Both the position numbers and the translations under genes were made by a program. Positions 17,676-28,600 of a DNA stretch of 64,000 nt are shown here, in pieces; position 1 is the stretch's first letter, and each line of letters starts with the position of its first letter. The notes beneath the pieces were generated by a model that saw nothing but the letters and a program-made list of their open reading frames with translations, was not told where the DNA came from and ran no database searches. The stretch is from Bacteroidales bacterium (lineage in GTDB: Bacteria > Bacteroidota > Bacteroidia > Bacteroidales > P3): assembly GCA_017451385.1 (NCBI GenBank), contig JAFSPS010000031.1, forward strand, positions 19,974 to 83,973. Reading direction: 5' to 3'.

Positions 17676-18782
17676 ATGAACATCATCATTACTGGCGGTG
17701 CCGGATTTATTGGAAGCCATGTGGTTCGCCTCTTTGTTGAGAAATACCCACAATATAGAATCATAAATGTCGATAAACTGACTTATGCTGGCAACCTTGC
17801 CAATCTGCGCGATATTGAGGACAAAGAGAATTACCGTTTCGTGCGTGCCGACATCTGCGACTTTGACACCATCTACCATCTCATGCAGGAGGAGCGCATT
17901 GACGGCATAATACATCTTGCCGCCGAGAGCCATGTGGACCGCAGTATCAAAGACCCTTTCACCTTCGCCCGCACCAATGTCATGGGAACACTCACCTTGC
18001 TGCAGGCCGCCAAGCTCTACTGGGAGTCGCTGCCCGAAGGCTATGCTGGCAAACGATTCTACCACATCTCAACCGATGAAGTCTATGGGGCATTGACCGT
18101 CAACCACCCCGAAGGGCTTCAACCTGAGTTTTCGGCACACGAGGTCTATGGCGACACCTTCTTCACCGAGGAGAACAAGTATCAGCCACACAGCCCCTAC
18201 AGTGCCTCCAAAGCCTCAAGCGACCACTTCGTGCGTGCCTACCACGACACCTACGGCATGCCCACCATAGTCACCAACTGCTCTAACAACTACGGACCCT
18301 ATCAGTTTCCCGAAAAACTCATACCGCTGTTCATCAACAATATACGTCATCGTCGCCCACTGCCTGTCTATGGCAAAGGCGAGAATGTTCGCGACTGGCT
18401 TTATGTGGAAGACCATGCCCGTGCCATCGACCTCATCTTTCATCAAGGTGCTATAGCAGAAACATATAACATTGGCGGCTTCAACGAATGGAAGAATATA
18501 GACATCGTAAAGCTACTGATAAAGACCACCGACAAGTTGCTCGGACGTGCCGAAGGAGAGGACATGGGGCTGATAACGCACGTTACAGACCGCGCCGGAC
18601 ACGATATGCGCTACGCTATTGACAGCCGCAAGCTACAGAGGGAGTTGGGATGGCAACCCTCGCTACAGTTTGAAGAAGGCATTGAGCTCACAGTGCGCTG
18701 GTATCTGGAAAACGAAGCATGGCTGGAGAACGTCACCAGCGGCGACTACATGAAATACTACAAAGAGATGTATAAGCAGTGA
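17676..18782 (+). CDS. rfbB: dTDP-glucose 4,6-dehydratase
   Basis: A 368-residue extended short-chain dehydrogenase converting dTDP-glucose to dTDP-4-keto-6-deoxyglucose, the entry step to dTDP-rhamnose and other surface sugars. The N terminus has the NAD-binding motif ITGGAGFIGSHVV. HLAAESHVDRS is characteristic of RfbB, FYHISTDEVYG contains the catalytic Asp-Glu pair, and YSASKASSDHFVRAY contains the YxxxK. No rfbA, rfbC or rfbD lies nearby, so the gene stands alone under its own strong promoter. The next gene follows after 86 bases. Confidence 0.95.
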   Translation: MNIIITGGAGFIGSHVVRLFVEKYPQYRIINVDKLTYAGNLANLRDIEDKENYRFVRADICDFDTIYHLMQEERIDGIIHLAAESHVDRSIKDPFTFARTNVMGTLTLLQAAKLYWESLPEGYAGKRFYHISTDEVYGALTVNHPEGLQPEFSAHEVYGDTFFTEENKYQPHSPYSASKASSDHFVRAYHDTYGMPTIVTNCSNNYGPYQFPEKLIPLFINNIRHRRPLPVYGKGENVRDWLYVEDHARAIDLIFHQGAIAETYNIGGFNEWKNIDIVKLLIKTTDKLLGRAEGEDMGLITHVTDRAGHDMRYAIDSRKLQRELGWQPSLQFEEGIELTVRWYLENEAWLENVTSGDYMKYYKEMYKQ

Positions 18783-18868
18783 AGCCAGATTTAGGAAGCA
18801 TTACAGACAGCCAGTAAAAAAAATATACATACACAATCAATCAGACTCTTAAACCAAAGATTGAGACT

Positions 18869-19429
18869 ATGAAAAAAATCTGGATGGCTATGGTGAAGTT
18901 GTGCGGATGGAAATACGACATTCCAGCAGAAGGTACACGCCCCGAGCTACACCACTGCGTGATAATCGTGGCGCCCCATACCTCGGTAGAGGACTACCTG
19001 CTGGGCGTATGCTGCTTGTGGAAACTGAAGGTGAACTTCCACATCTTCATCAAAAAAGAGTTCTTCAACTTCATGACGCGTGGCGTGCTGCGCCGCACGG
19101 GAGCAATATCCGTTGACCGCGGCAACCGCAACAACGGTATGGTGCAACAGGCTGTCAAGCACTTCAACGATGAGGCTGAATGGACGCTGGTTGTCACACC
19201 CGAAGGAACGCGCAAAGCCGTGAAACGCTGGAAGCGGGGATTCTATGAAATAGCCACAGCCGCCAACGTACCTATCGTGTTTGCCTATGTCGATTACGGA
19301 CGCAAGGTGATGGGCGTAGGCCCCACCTTCACCCCTTCGGGCGACTTCAATGCCGATATGCCCAAAATCATGGACTTCTACCGCAACGTACAAGCCCGCC
19401 ACCCCGAAGGATTCAACAAAGATATGTAA
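18869..19429 (+). CDS. PlsC-like 1-acylglycerol-3-phosphate acyltransferase family protein
   Basis: A 186-residue membrane-associated acyltransferase-like protein. The catalytic HX4D motif is visible as HTSVED near residue 36, and the substrate-binding motif TPEGTRKAVKRWKRGFY near residue 113-129. It is shorter than canonical PlsC (about 240 residues) and lacks an obvious N-terminal membrane helix. It may therefore be a lysophospholipid-type or other PlsC-superfamily enzyme rather than the main phosphatidate-forming one. The gene lies between rfbB and purL with gaps over 60 bases on both sides. Confidence 0.82.
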   Translation: MKKIWMAMVKLCGWKYDIPAEGTRPELHHCVIIVAPHTSVEDYLLGVCCLWKLKVNFHIFIKKEFFNFMTRGVLRRTGAISVDRGNRNNGMVQQAVKHFNDEAEWTLVVTPEGTRKAVKRWKRGFYEIATAANVPIVFAYVDYGRKVMGVGPTFTPSGDFNADMPKIMDFYRNVQARHPEGFNKDM

Positions 19430-19490
19430 TCCACATTATAGCATCACTATAACCCTTACAACAAACAAAACAATAAATCAATAATATATT

Positions 19491-22400
19491 ATGTCTAATG
19501 GTGTGCGACGTTTATACGTCGAGAAAAAAGAGGCTTTCGCTGTCAAAGCCAAAGAATTAAAAGAAGAGATGTCCGCCTATCTCGGCATCAACGCAAGCAG
19601 TGTGCGCGTACTCATTCGCTACGATGTAGAGAACATAAGCGATACCACTTACGACCTCGCCAAAAAGACAGTCTTTTCCGAACCTCCCGTCGATGACGTA
19701 TATGAAGAGACATTCCCTCATGCCGCCGACGACTTCATCTTTTCCGTTGAATACCTGCCTGGACAGTACGACCAGCGCGCCGACTCTGCCGAACAGTGCG
19801 TCGCCCTGCTGGGAGGCAAAGAGACTACTACCATCAGCACCGCCACAACCTATGTCATCAGCGGACAGCTGACAGAGGCAGAGCGAGAAGCCATCGTCAA
19901 GCACTGCGTCAACCCCGTTGACAGCCGTCTCACCGACGAGCATAAGCCACAGACGCTGGCACAACAGTTTGACGAGCCGCATGATGTTCATGTGTTCGAT
20001 GGTTTCAAAGACATGGATGCCACCACCCTCCGCGACCTCTACCAGTCGCTGGGCCTCGCCATGACGTTCGCTGACTTTCAACACATACAGCGCTACTTCC
20101 ACGACGAGGAGCACCGCGACCCTACAATGACGGAGATTCGTGTGCTCGACACCTACTGGAGCGACCACTGCCGCCACACAACATTTGCCACAGAACTTAC
20201 CGACATACAATTTGACAACGGTCAGTACCGCGAACTTATAGAAGACGCATTCAAGCAATACTTGAATGATCACAAAGAGCAGTACGAAGGTCGCAATGAC
20301 AAATATGTGTGTCTGATGGATATTGGCACCCTTGCCGCCAAACGCATCCGCAAAGCCGGATTGCTCGACGACCAAGAGGTCAGCGACGAGATTAACGCCT
20401 GCAGCATCGTCGTACCGCTCACCATTGACGGAAAGGTCGAGGAATGGCTCATCAACTTCAAGAACGAGACGCACAACCACCCCACGGAGATAGAACCCTT
20501 CGGCGGTGCTGCCACATGCCTCGGCGGCTGCATACGCGACCCGCTGAGTGGCCGCACCTATGTCTATCAGGCAATGCGCGTGACGGGTGCCGCCGACCCC
20601 ACACGTCCTCTGAACGAGACGATAGAGGGCAAGCTGCCGCAGCGCAAGATTGTCACCACGGCAGCACGAGGCTACAGCAGCTATGGCAACCAAATTGGTC
20701 TGGCAACGGGGCTGGTCAACGAGGTGTATCACCCCAACTATGTTGCCAAACGCATGGAGATAGGTGCCGTGATAGCCGCTGCGCCACGCCGCGCCGTGAA
20801 ACGTCTCTCCTCAGACCCTGGTGATGTCATCATCCTACTCGGCGGACGCACTGGCCGCGACGGATGCGGTGGCGCTACGGGCTCATCCAAAGCTCACACC
20901 ACCTCGTCACTTACCTCATGCGGTGCCGAGGTGCAGAAAGGCAACGCACCCACCGAACGCAAAATACAACGCCTTTTCCGACGCGAAGAAGTCACATCGC
21001 TCATAAAGAAGTGCAACGACTTTGGTGCCGGCGGTGTAAGCGTAGCCATCGGTGAACTGGCTGACGGTCTGATGATAGACCTCGACCGCGTACCTAAGAA
21101 ATACGCTGGTCTCGACGGCACAGAACTGGCCATAAGCGAATCGCAAGAGCGTATGGCCGTGGTGGTTGACCCTAACGACGTAGAGAAGATGTTGAACTAT
21201 GCCGACGAGGAAAACATCGAAGCCACCGTTGTGGCTACCGTCACTGCTGAACCGCGAATGGTGCTGACATGGCGAGGCAAAAAAATTGTCGACCTCAGCC
21301 GCCGCTTCATCGACACCAATGGCGCACACCAAGAGACAACCGTTAGCGTCCCACTGCCGGAAGGCGACATGCCGCACAACGAGATTGACACAAATGACGT
21401 CAAAGGCACATGGTTGCGCCTGCTCGGCGACCTCAATGTCTGCTCGCAGAAAGGCCTCGTAGAGATGTTCGACAGCTCCATCGGTGCCGGCAGCGTGCTG
21501 ATGCCCTTTGGCGGACGCACACAGCAAACCCCCACGCAAAGCATGGTAGCACAGATTCCAATGCTCAAAGGGAAGACTGATGCCGTGACTATTATGAGCT
21601 ATGGTTTCGACCCATACTTGAGCAGCTGGAGTCCGTTCCACGGTGCCGTATATGCCGTGGTGAGCTCGGTGGCAAAGATAGCCGCCGCCGGGGGCGATGC
21701 TACACGCGTGCGACTCACTTTCCAAGAGTATTTCAAACGCCTTGGTAGCGACCCACGCCGCTGGGGACAGCCCTTCGCCGCCCTGCTCGGCGCCTACAAC
21801 GCCCAGATGGGTCTTAAACTGCCAGCCATAGGAGGCAAAGACAGTATGAGCGGCACCTTCAACGACATAGATGTGCCGCCGACACTGGTCTCTTTCGCTG
21901 TCAGCGTGAGCGACCTGAGCCATGTAGTATCACCCGAACTGAAAGGCGAAGGTCATGCCCTCGTGCTACTCGACATCAAACGCGATGCCAACAACATGCC
22001 GGATTATGAGGACCTACTGAACCAATACGACGGACTGCGTATGTCCATCGGCAGCAAAAAAGTGCTCGCCACCTACTGTATCGGATTCGGTGGCATCATA
22101 GAAGCTGTAAGCAAGATGGCCTTCGGCAATCGCATCGGCGTAGCAATCGATGGAACATTGCCGCTCCAAATGCTAACCGAACGCGCCTACGGCAACATCG
22201 TCGTTGAGGTATCGGATGCCGAGAGACTGCCTTTCCGCCATACCGTGATAGGATTTACCCATAACAAGCAAACCTTCAACTACGGCACGGTAAGCATCTC
22301 ACTAGACGAAGCTTACGCCGTATGGAGCAGTACGCTTGAAAAGGTATTTCCTACGAAGAGCAACAACGCCACCCATCAGACCGTGCGAGAGGAATCCTAC

Positions 22401-23237
22401 ACCTGCCACACGCCCTATATCTGCAAGCACAAAGTGGCTCGTCCCAAGGTATTTATCCCCGTTTTCCCCGGCACCAACTGCGAGTACGACACCGCCAAAG
22501 CCTTTGAACATGCCGGTGCCGACAGCGAAATAATAGTGTTCCGCAACCAGAATGCCACACAGATAGACGAATCGGTCGCCGCCTTCGCGCGCGCTATCAA
22601 CAACAGTCAGATAGTAATGCTGCCCGGCGGATTCTCCGCCGGCGACGAACCCGAAGGGTCGGCAAAATTCATCACCTCGGTATTGCGCAACCCACAGATT
22701 TCCGATGCCGTGATGCGGCTGCTCAAAGAACGCGACGGCCTCATGCTGGGCATCTGCAACGGATTCCAAGCCTTGGTGAAACTGGGGCTGGTGCCCTACG
22801 GCGAGATACGTCCGCAGGCTACCGACTCACCTACCCTGACAATGAACACCATCGGTCGTCACCAAAGCATGATGGCCTACACCCGTGTGGCGAGCAACCT
22901 CTCGCCCTGGCTGCATCAGGCCACTCTCAGCGGCATCTACAGCGTACCCATCTCGCATGGCGAAGGACGCTTTGTGGCACCGCAGGAATGGATAGACCGC
23001 CTCTTCAAGAACGGACAAGTTGCGACGCAGTATGTGGACCTCAATGGCAACCCCACAATGGAAGAGCCCTACAACATGAATGGTTCATATATGGCTATTG
23101 AAGGTATCACGTCGCCCGACGGCCGCGTGCTGGGCAAGATGGCTCACAGCGAACGACGTAACAACCACACCGCCATAAACACCTACGGTGACCAAGACCA
23201 ACGCATCTTTGAAAGTGGCGTGGAATACTTCAAGTAG
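19491..23237 (+). CDS. purL: Phosphoribosylformylglycinamidine synthase, large single-chain form
   Basis: A 1248-residue enzyme for the fourth step of de novo purine synthesis, making FGAM from FGAR, ATP and glutamine. The N-terminal domain is followed by two AIRS-like halves: KNETHNHPTEIEPFGGAAT near residue 325 and the second half with GGKDSMSGTFND near residue 780. The C terminus is a class I glutaminase: FPGTNCEYD, MLPGGFSAGDEPEGS, the nucleophile in LGICNGFQALV, and SHGEGRF near the end. Length is as expected for the proteobacterial/Bacteroidetes one-chain form. Confidence 0.97.
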   Translation: MSNGVRRLYVEKKEAFAVKAKELKEEMSAYLGINASSVRVLIRYDVENISDTTYDLAKKTVFSEPPVDDVYEETFPHAADDFIFSVEYLPGQYDQRADSAEQCVALLGGKETTTISTATTYVISGQLTEAEREAIVKHCVNPVDSRLTDEHKPQTLAQQFDEPHDVHVFDGFKDMDATTLRDLYQSLGLAMTFADFQHIQRYFHDEEHRDPTMTEIRVLDTYWSDHCRHTTFATELTDIQFDNGQYRELIEDAFKQYLNDHKEQYEGRNDKYVCLMDIGTLAAKRIRKAGLLDDQEVSDEINACSIVVPLTIDGKVEEWLINFKNETHNHPTEIEPFGGAATCLGGCIRDPLSGRTYVYQAMRVTGAADPTRPLNETIEGKLPQRKIVTTAARGYSSYGNQIGLATGLVNEVYHPNYVAKRMEIGAVIAAAPRRAVKRLSSDPGDVIILLGGRTGRDGCGGATGSSKAHTTSSLTSCGAEVQKGNAPTERKIQRLFRREEVTSLIKKCNDFGAGGVSVAIGELADGLMIDLDRVPKKYAGLDGTELAISESQERMAVVVDPNDVEKMLNYADEENIEATVVATVTAEPRMVLTWRGKKIVDLSRRFIDTNGAHQETTVSVPLPEGDMPHNEIDTNDVKGTWLRLLGDLNVCSQKGLVEMFDSSIGAGSVLMPFGGRTQQTPTQSMVAQIPMLKGKTDAVTIMSYGFDPYLSSWSPFHGAVYAVVSSVAKIAAAGGDATRVRLTFQEYFKRLGSDPRRWGQPFAALLGAYNAQMGLKLPAIGGKDSMSGTFNDIDVPPTLVSFAVSVSDLSHVVSPELKGEGHALVLLDIKRDANNMPDYEDLLNQYDGLRMSIGSKKVLATYCIGFGGIIEAVSKMAFGNRIGVAIDGTLPLQMLTERAYGNIVVEVSDAERLPFRHTVIGFTHNKQTFNYGTVSISLDEAYAVWSSTLEKVFPTKSNNATHQTVREESYTCHTPYICKHKVARPKVFIPVFPGTNCEYDTAKAFEHAGADSEIIVFRNQNATQIDESVAAFARAINNSQIVMLPGGFSAGDEPEGSAKFITSVLRNPQISDAVMRLLKERDGLMLGICNGFQALVKLGLVPYGEIRPQATDSPTLTMNTIGRHQSMMAYTRVASNLSPWLHQATLSGIYSVPISHGEGRFVAPQEWIDRLFKNGQVATQYVDLNGNPTMEEPYNMNGSYMAIEGITSPDGRVLGKMAHSERRNNHTAINTYGDQDQRIFESGVEYFK

Positions 23238-23323
23238 CAATTCATATAAATGCTGGCTTGGAATTGTCGCAGCATGAGTTACACGACTATTTCAAACCAG
23301 TTATCCGACAACATCAGCAACAT

Positions 23324-23776
23324 ATGAACACCGACAAAATCCTACCCGTCAATAGAGAGCATCTGCTACTTATGCAGGTGCTCTGCTGGTTGGGACCAGG
23401 CATAAAGATTGTCAGCGTTGGCGTCAAAAACATGATGACCGTCTATGAAAATCATCCCGAACGCTGCTGGTGGCTATGCCTCACAGCCCTTGCCGTACTC
23501 ATAACTTTCTCCTTGATGTTCAACAACTTCATCAAACGCTATACGGCTCGTATCCTTGGATTTTCCGAACGCCGAAAATCGCTCTTCGCCTTTTTCGACC
23601 TTCATGGTTATATCCTAATATTCTTCATGATGGGCTTAGGCATAGGGTTGAAATTCATCCCTGGCATGCCTGCCGAGTTCTTCGCCGGCTTCTACCCAGG
23701 ACTGGGCACGGCGCTCTCTATAGCAGGAATACGATACTTCTACGCTTGGATAAATACATTAAAAGACAAACAATAA
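23324..23776 (+). CDS. Four-helix inner-membrane protein, unknown function
   Basis: A 150-residue protein I do not recognise. Four hydrophobic segments are visible, near LLMQVLCWLGPGIKIVSVGV, WWLCLTALAVLITFSLMF, YILIFFMMGLGIGLKFI and LGTALSIAGIRYFYAWI. The loop between helices 2 and 3 is positively charged (KRYTARILGFSERRKS). The ATG at 23324 is favoured over a TTG at 23258, because the extra N-terminal stretch is polar and unlike the rest. The stop is immediately followed by the GTG start of ygiQ, so the two genes are translationally adjacent; the reason is unknown. Confidence 0.7.
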   Translation: MNTDKILPVNREHLLLMQVLCWLGPGIKIVSVGVKNMMTVYENHPERCWWLCLTALAVLITFSLMFNNFIKRYTARILGFSERRKSLFAFFDLHGYILIFFMMGLGIGLKFIPGMPAEFFAGFYPGLGTALSIAGIRYFYAWINTLKDKQ

Positions 23777-25603
23777 GTGCCACACTTTCTGCCGATAACC
23801 CTTGACGAGGTACATCGCTTAGGATGGGATGCCATCGATATTATCCTCGTCAGCGGCGATGCATATATAGACCATCCCTCTTTTGGCACCGCCGTGCTGG
23901 GGCGTGTGCTGGAGCGCGAAGGTTACCGTGTGGCCATCATAGCGCAACCCAACTGGCGCGACGACCTGCGCGACTTCAGAAAATATGGCGCCCCACGCCT
24001 GTTCTTCGGTGTTACCAGCGGGGTTATGGACTCTATGGTGAACCACTACACCGCCGCCCGTCGCCTACGCCACGACGATGCCTATACGCCTGGCGGCGAG
24101 GCTGGATTCCGCCCAGACCGTGCCACTTACGTCTATTCGAGAATCCTCAAACAACTCTACCCCGATGTGCCCGTAGTCATAGGCGGCATTGAAGCCTCTA
24201 TGCGCCGGCTGGCTCACTACGACTACTGGGACGACAGGCTCTTCCCCTCAATACTTATCGACACACCCGCCGACCTGCTCATCTACGGCATGGGCGAAAA
24301 GACGATAACGAAGATAGCTCATGCCCTCAACGAAGGGCAAAACATAGAAAGCCTGCACAGCCTTCCCCAAGTGGCATACCGCTGTGCTGCCACACTACAA
24401 CCCACAGGCAACGAAGTGATAACGCTACACGGCTTTGAGGAATGTCTTAACTCAAAACGAGCAGAAGCGGAGAATTTCCACCATATAGAGCGCGAGAGCA
24501 ACAAGATTGTCTGCAAAACCCTTGTACAAAGCTATGGTGACACATGTGTGGTGGTCAATCCCCCCGAACCACCCATGACGAGCGACGAGCTGGATGCCTC
24601 CTTCGACCTGCCCTACATGCGCCTGCCACACCCAAAATACAAAAAACGTGGCGACATCCCAGCCTTCGAGATGATTAAGAACTCCATCAACATCCATCGC
24701 GGATGCTTCGGCGGATGCTCTTTCTGCACCATCTCGGCACATCAGGGCAAACAGATAGCCTCACGCTCCGAGAAATCGATAATGGCAGAATTGCACAAAC
24801 TGACGCAGATGGACTATTTCCACGGCGTAGTAACCGACCTCGGAGGGCCGTCGGCAAACATGTACGGCATGGGAGGCCGCGACAAAGCTCGCTGTCGCCG
24901 CTGCGCACGATATAGCTGCATACAGCCTACGCACTGCGACAACCTGCAAAGCGACCACAGCCATATTATAAACCTCTACCGCAAAGCAGCGGCTACGCCG
25001 GCGGTAAAACACATATACATCGGCAGTGGCATACGCTGCGACCTCTTCAGCAACGACAATCATGGACATGACTACCTGCGTGAAGTAGTGCTGCATCATG
25101 TGAGCGGCCGACTTAAAGTAGCACCCGAGCACACATCGTCTAACGTGCTAAAACTGATGCGTAAACCATCGTTCAAACTCTTTAAGGACATCAAGCAAGA
25201 GTTCAACGATATATGCCGTAAGGCTGGACTGCGCTATCAGCTTATTCCCTACTTCATCAGCTCGCACCCGGGCTGCCGACTAAAGGATATGGCAGACCTC
25301 GCCGTAGAAATGAAGCAAATGGGATACCGGCTGGAGCAGATTCAAGACTTCACCCCTACACCTATGACACTCAGCACCGAGATGTACTACACTGGCATCA
25401 ATCCCGAAACGATGGAACCGGTATATGTAGCCACACACGCTAACGAAAAAAACGAACAACGACAGATGTTCTTCTTCTACAAAGCAGAGTACGAGGCATC
25501 TATACGCAAAGCACTGCACAACGCACACCTCGACGAATACATTCCAAAACTGTTTGACACTCGTCCCATTAGCAGGCAGCCATTCAGAAAAAAACAGCGA
25601 TAG
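23777..25603 (+). CDS. ygiQ: YgiQ-family radical SAM protein
   Basis: A 608-residue iron-sulfur enzyme of unknown reaction. The N terminus LPITLDEVHRLGWDAIDIIL and GDAYIDHPSFG are YgiQ hallmarks, followed by a B12-binding-like segment (IGGIEASMRR). The radical SAM cluster motif CX3CX2C lies in NIHRGCFGGCSFCTI near residue 312. A second cysteine-rich stretch, ARCRRCARYSCIQPTHC, may bind a metal. The C terminus is basic and low in complexity. It starts with GTG directly at the stop of the preceding gene; the next ATG would cut into the conserved N terminus. Confidence 0.93.
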   Translation: MPHFLPITLDEVHRLGWDAIDIILVSGDAYIDHPSFGTAVLGRVLEREGYRVAIIAQPNWRDDLRDFRKYGAPRLFFGVTSGVMDSMVNHYTAARRLRHDDAYTPGGEAGFRPDRATYVYSRILKQLYPDVPVVIGGIEASMRRLAHYDYWDDRLFPSILIDTPADLLIYGMGEKTITKIAHALNEGQNIESLHSLPQVAYRCAATLQPTGNEVITLHGFEECLNSKRAEAENFHHIERESNKIVCKTLVQSYGDTCVVVNPPEPPMTSDELDASFDLPYMRLPHPKYKKRGDIPAFEMIKNSINIHRGCFGGCSFCTISAHQGKQIASRSEKSIMAELHKLTQMDYFHGVVTDLGGPSANMYGMGGRDKARCRRCARYSCIQPTHCDNLQSDHSHIINLYRKAAATPAVKHIYIGSGIRCDLFSNDNHGHDYLREVVLHHVSGRLKVAPEHTSSNVLKLMRKPSFKLFKDIKQEFNDICRKAGLRYQLIPYFISSHPGCRLKDMADLAVEMKQMGYRLEQIQDFTPTPMTLSTEMYYTGINPETMEPVYVATHANEKNEQRQMFFFYKAEYEASIRKALHNAHLDEYIPKLFDTRPISRQPFRKKQR

Positions 25604-25627
25604 CGTATTTCCAAAAGAGAGTAGCAC

Positions 25628-28600
25628 TTGATAGCATTCATTGACATAGAGGTTAGTCCACAGTCAAAAAAAATCACCGACTATGGCGCAATACGCCAAG
25701 ACGGAGCCTCTGTGCACAGCAACAACCGACACGATTTCATCAACCTTCTGGCAGGTTGCGATACACTCTGTGGGCACAACATCATAAAGCACGACCTTAA
25801 ATTTCTACAGTTAAGTGACCACTTTTCAGCCATTGACACGCTATACCTCTCACCACTGCTCTTCCCTCGCAAACCCTATCATCGACTGCTGAAAGACGAC
25901 AAACTACAAATCGACGAACTTAACAATCCGCTCAATGACGCCAAGAAGGCGCAAGACCTTTTCTACGACGAAGTAGCCGCATGGCACAAACTGCCACCAC
26001 GCCAGAAAGAGATATACGCATCTCTGCTGGAGGGTTCAGAAGAGTTTTGCGGTTTTCTACATCATGTAGGCATTGGGGAAACCATTGAACACTCGCTGCT
26101 ACCACAATACATCATAGAAGAGTATAGCGGCAGAATATGCACCAATGCCAACCTTGCACCTATCATCAAACACTACCCCATAGAGCTTAGTTATGCCTTA
26201 GCCATCATAGGAGCCGACGACTTCATGAGCCTTACTCCGGCATGGGTGTTGCGAACGCACCCAAAGGTAGCCAACGTAATGCACCATCTACGCAACACGC
26301 CGTGTGGCAAGTGCAACTACTGCATAAGTCAACTTGATGCACAGCAAGGATTAAAGGATTTCTTCGGCTACAACAGCTATCGTCTCTTTGACGGCAAGCC
26401 GATGCAGCAGGAGACCGTAGAGGCTGCCCTGCAAGGCAAATCACTACTATGCATCTTCCCAACCGGCGGCGGCAAGAGCATCACCTTCCAAGTGCCGGCA
26501 CTAATGGCTGGACGCAACATTCACGGACTTACAGTAATCATCTCGCCCCTGCAGTCGCTGATGAAAGACCAAGTGGACAACCTCTCGGCTCGCGGCATCG
26601 ACAAGGCTGTAACAATCAACGGATTGCTCGACCCCATTGAACGTGCCGATGCCATAAGGCAGGTGGAAGAGGGCACTGCCGACTTGCTGTATATCGCGCC
26701 AGAAATGCTACGCAGCAAGACCATAGAGCGACTGCTATTGGGGCGCAACGTGACACGCATCGTGATTGACGAGGCGCACTGCTTCTCTGCATGGGGGCAC
26801 GACTTCCGCGTGGACTACCTCTTCATTGGCGACTTTATCCGTTCGCTACAAGAGAAGAAGCAACAGCAGCAGCCCATTGCCGTCTCTTGCTTTACTGCTA
26901 CCGCCAAACAGAAAGTTATCACTGACATCTGCGACTACTTCAAAAACAAACTAGGATTAGCCCTTACGGTATTCGCCGCTAGCACGCAACGCCAAAACCT
27001 GCATTACTCCGTAATACACAGCGACACCGATGAAGAGAAATACAACTACCTGCGCCAACTTATCTTAGGGCAGCAATGTCCAACAATAGTGTATGTCTCA
27101 CGCACTAAACGAACCATAGAAATAAGCAACCACCTGCGCTCTGACGGCATTAACGCCCTACCCTTCAATGGCAAAATGGCGTCCGAAGAGAAGGTGAAAA
27201 ACCAAAACGCCTTCATGGAAGACAAAGCGCAGGTGATTGTAGCCACCTCGGCATTCGGCATGGGGGTAGACAAGAAAGACGTAGGTCTCGTGGTGCACTA
27301 CGACATCAGCGACTCACTGGAAAACTATGTGCAAGAGGCAGGACGCGCCGGACGCGACCCCAACACGGATGCTGCTTGCTATGTGCTCTACGCCGATAGC
27401 GACCTCGACAAGCACTTCATCCTCCTCAACCAAACGAAACTAAGCCTCAGCGAGATACAACAAGTGTGGCGCGCCATCCGCGACCTCGGAGGCAACCGAC
27501 CTACTGTAAACTGCACACCGCTGGAGATTGCTCGCCAAGCAGGATGGGATAATGACGTGCTCGATATAGAGACACGCGTCAAAGCCGCCATTGCGGCACT
27601 CGAAAATGCAGGCTACATACGGCGAGGCAACAACCTACCGCATATATTCGCCACAGGCATCACCGTGAAGAACATGGACGAAGCGCGGCAACGCCTGACG
27701 GCATCTGCTCTGTTCGACAGCAAAAGCCGTGAGGAAGCCGCACGCATCATCCGCTCACTGATAAGCCGCCATGCCACCTCCGCATCTGACAACGATATGG
27801 CTGAAAGCCGAATAGACTACCTTGCCGACATGCTCGGCATGAGCAAAGAGACCGTGATGCGCAACGTAAACCTCATGCGACAAGAAGGCATGCTCGCCGA
27901 CAGCCGTGACCTCTTCGCTTGGATAACCAAGAACACAATAGCGCGCGACCTCGAAAACTGCCTCAAACTCGAAGGCTTTGTGCTCGCTCACATTAGCAAC
28001 GAGACAAACACACTGAACTACAAGGTACTGAACGAAGAGGCTCAAAGCAGCGGCTTAAAGCAGTGCACCATAAAACGGCTAAAACGAATACTATACTTCC
28101 TCAGCCTCAAAGGCTATATTCGAAAAGAAGAACATTCGTCAACAGAGAGCGTAACCCTGCAGCTGGCATGTAGCAGCGAAGGAGCCAGCAACCGTCTCGA
28201 ACTACGCAAAGATATCTGCCTATTCATTGTCCAAACACTCACCCAGCAACGTAACATCGAGGATGGCAAAGCCATTGCTTTTTCACAAGTAGAACTACTT
28301 AACACCTTCAACCAGACACACCTCATGTTCGGCAACCCTGCCACCCTTGCCGACATTGAAGAAGCGCTACTCTACCTCACCAAAAACGAATTGATAAAGA
28401 TTGATGGCGGCTTTCTTGTGTCGTACAACAGTATGCAGATAGAACGCCTTGCCGACCGCAGCAAACGCTACGGAAAAGAGCAGTATCGCACGCTCGACGA
28501 GTTCTACAAGCAACGCATACAGCAGATACACATCGTTGGAGAATATGCCAACCTCATGGTTCGCGACTACGATGCCGCCATACAATATGTAAACGACTAT

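Noticed and set aside
19557-20732. 391-codon minus-strand open frame
   Set aside because: It is antisense to purL and shows the low-complexity V/H/A-rich pattern typical of shadow frames in GC-richer genes.
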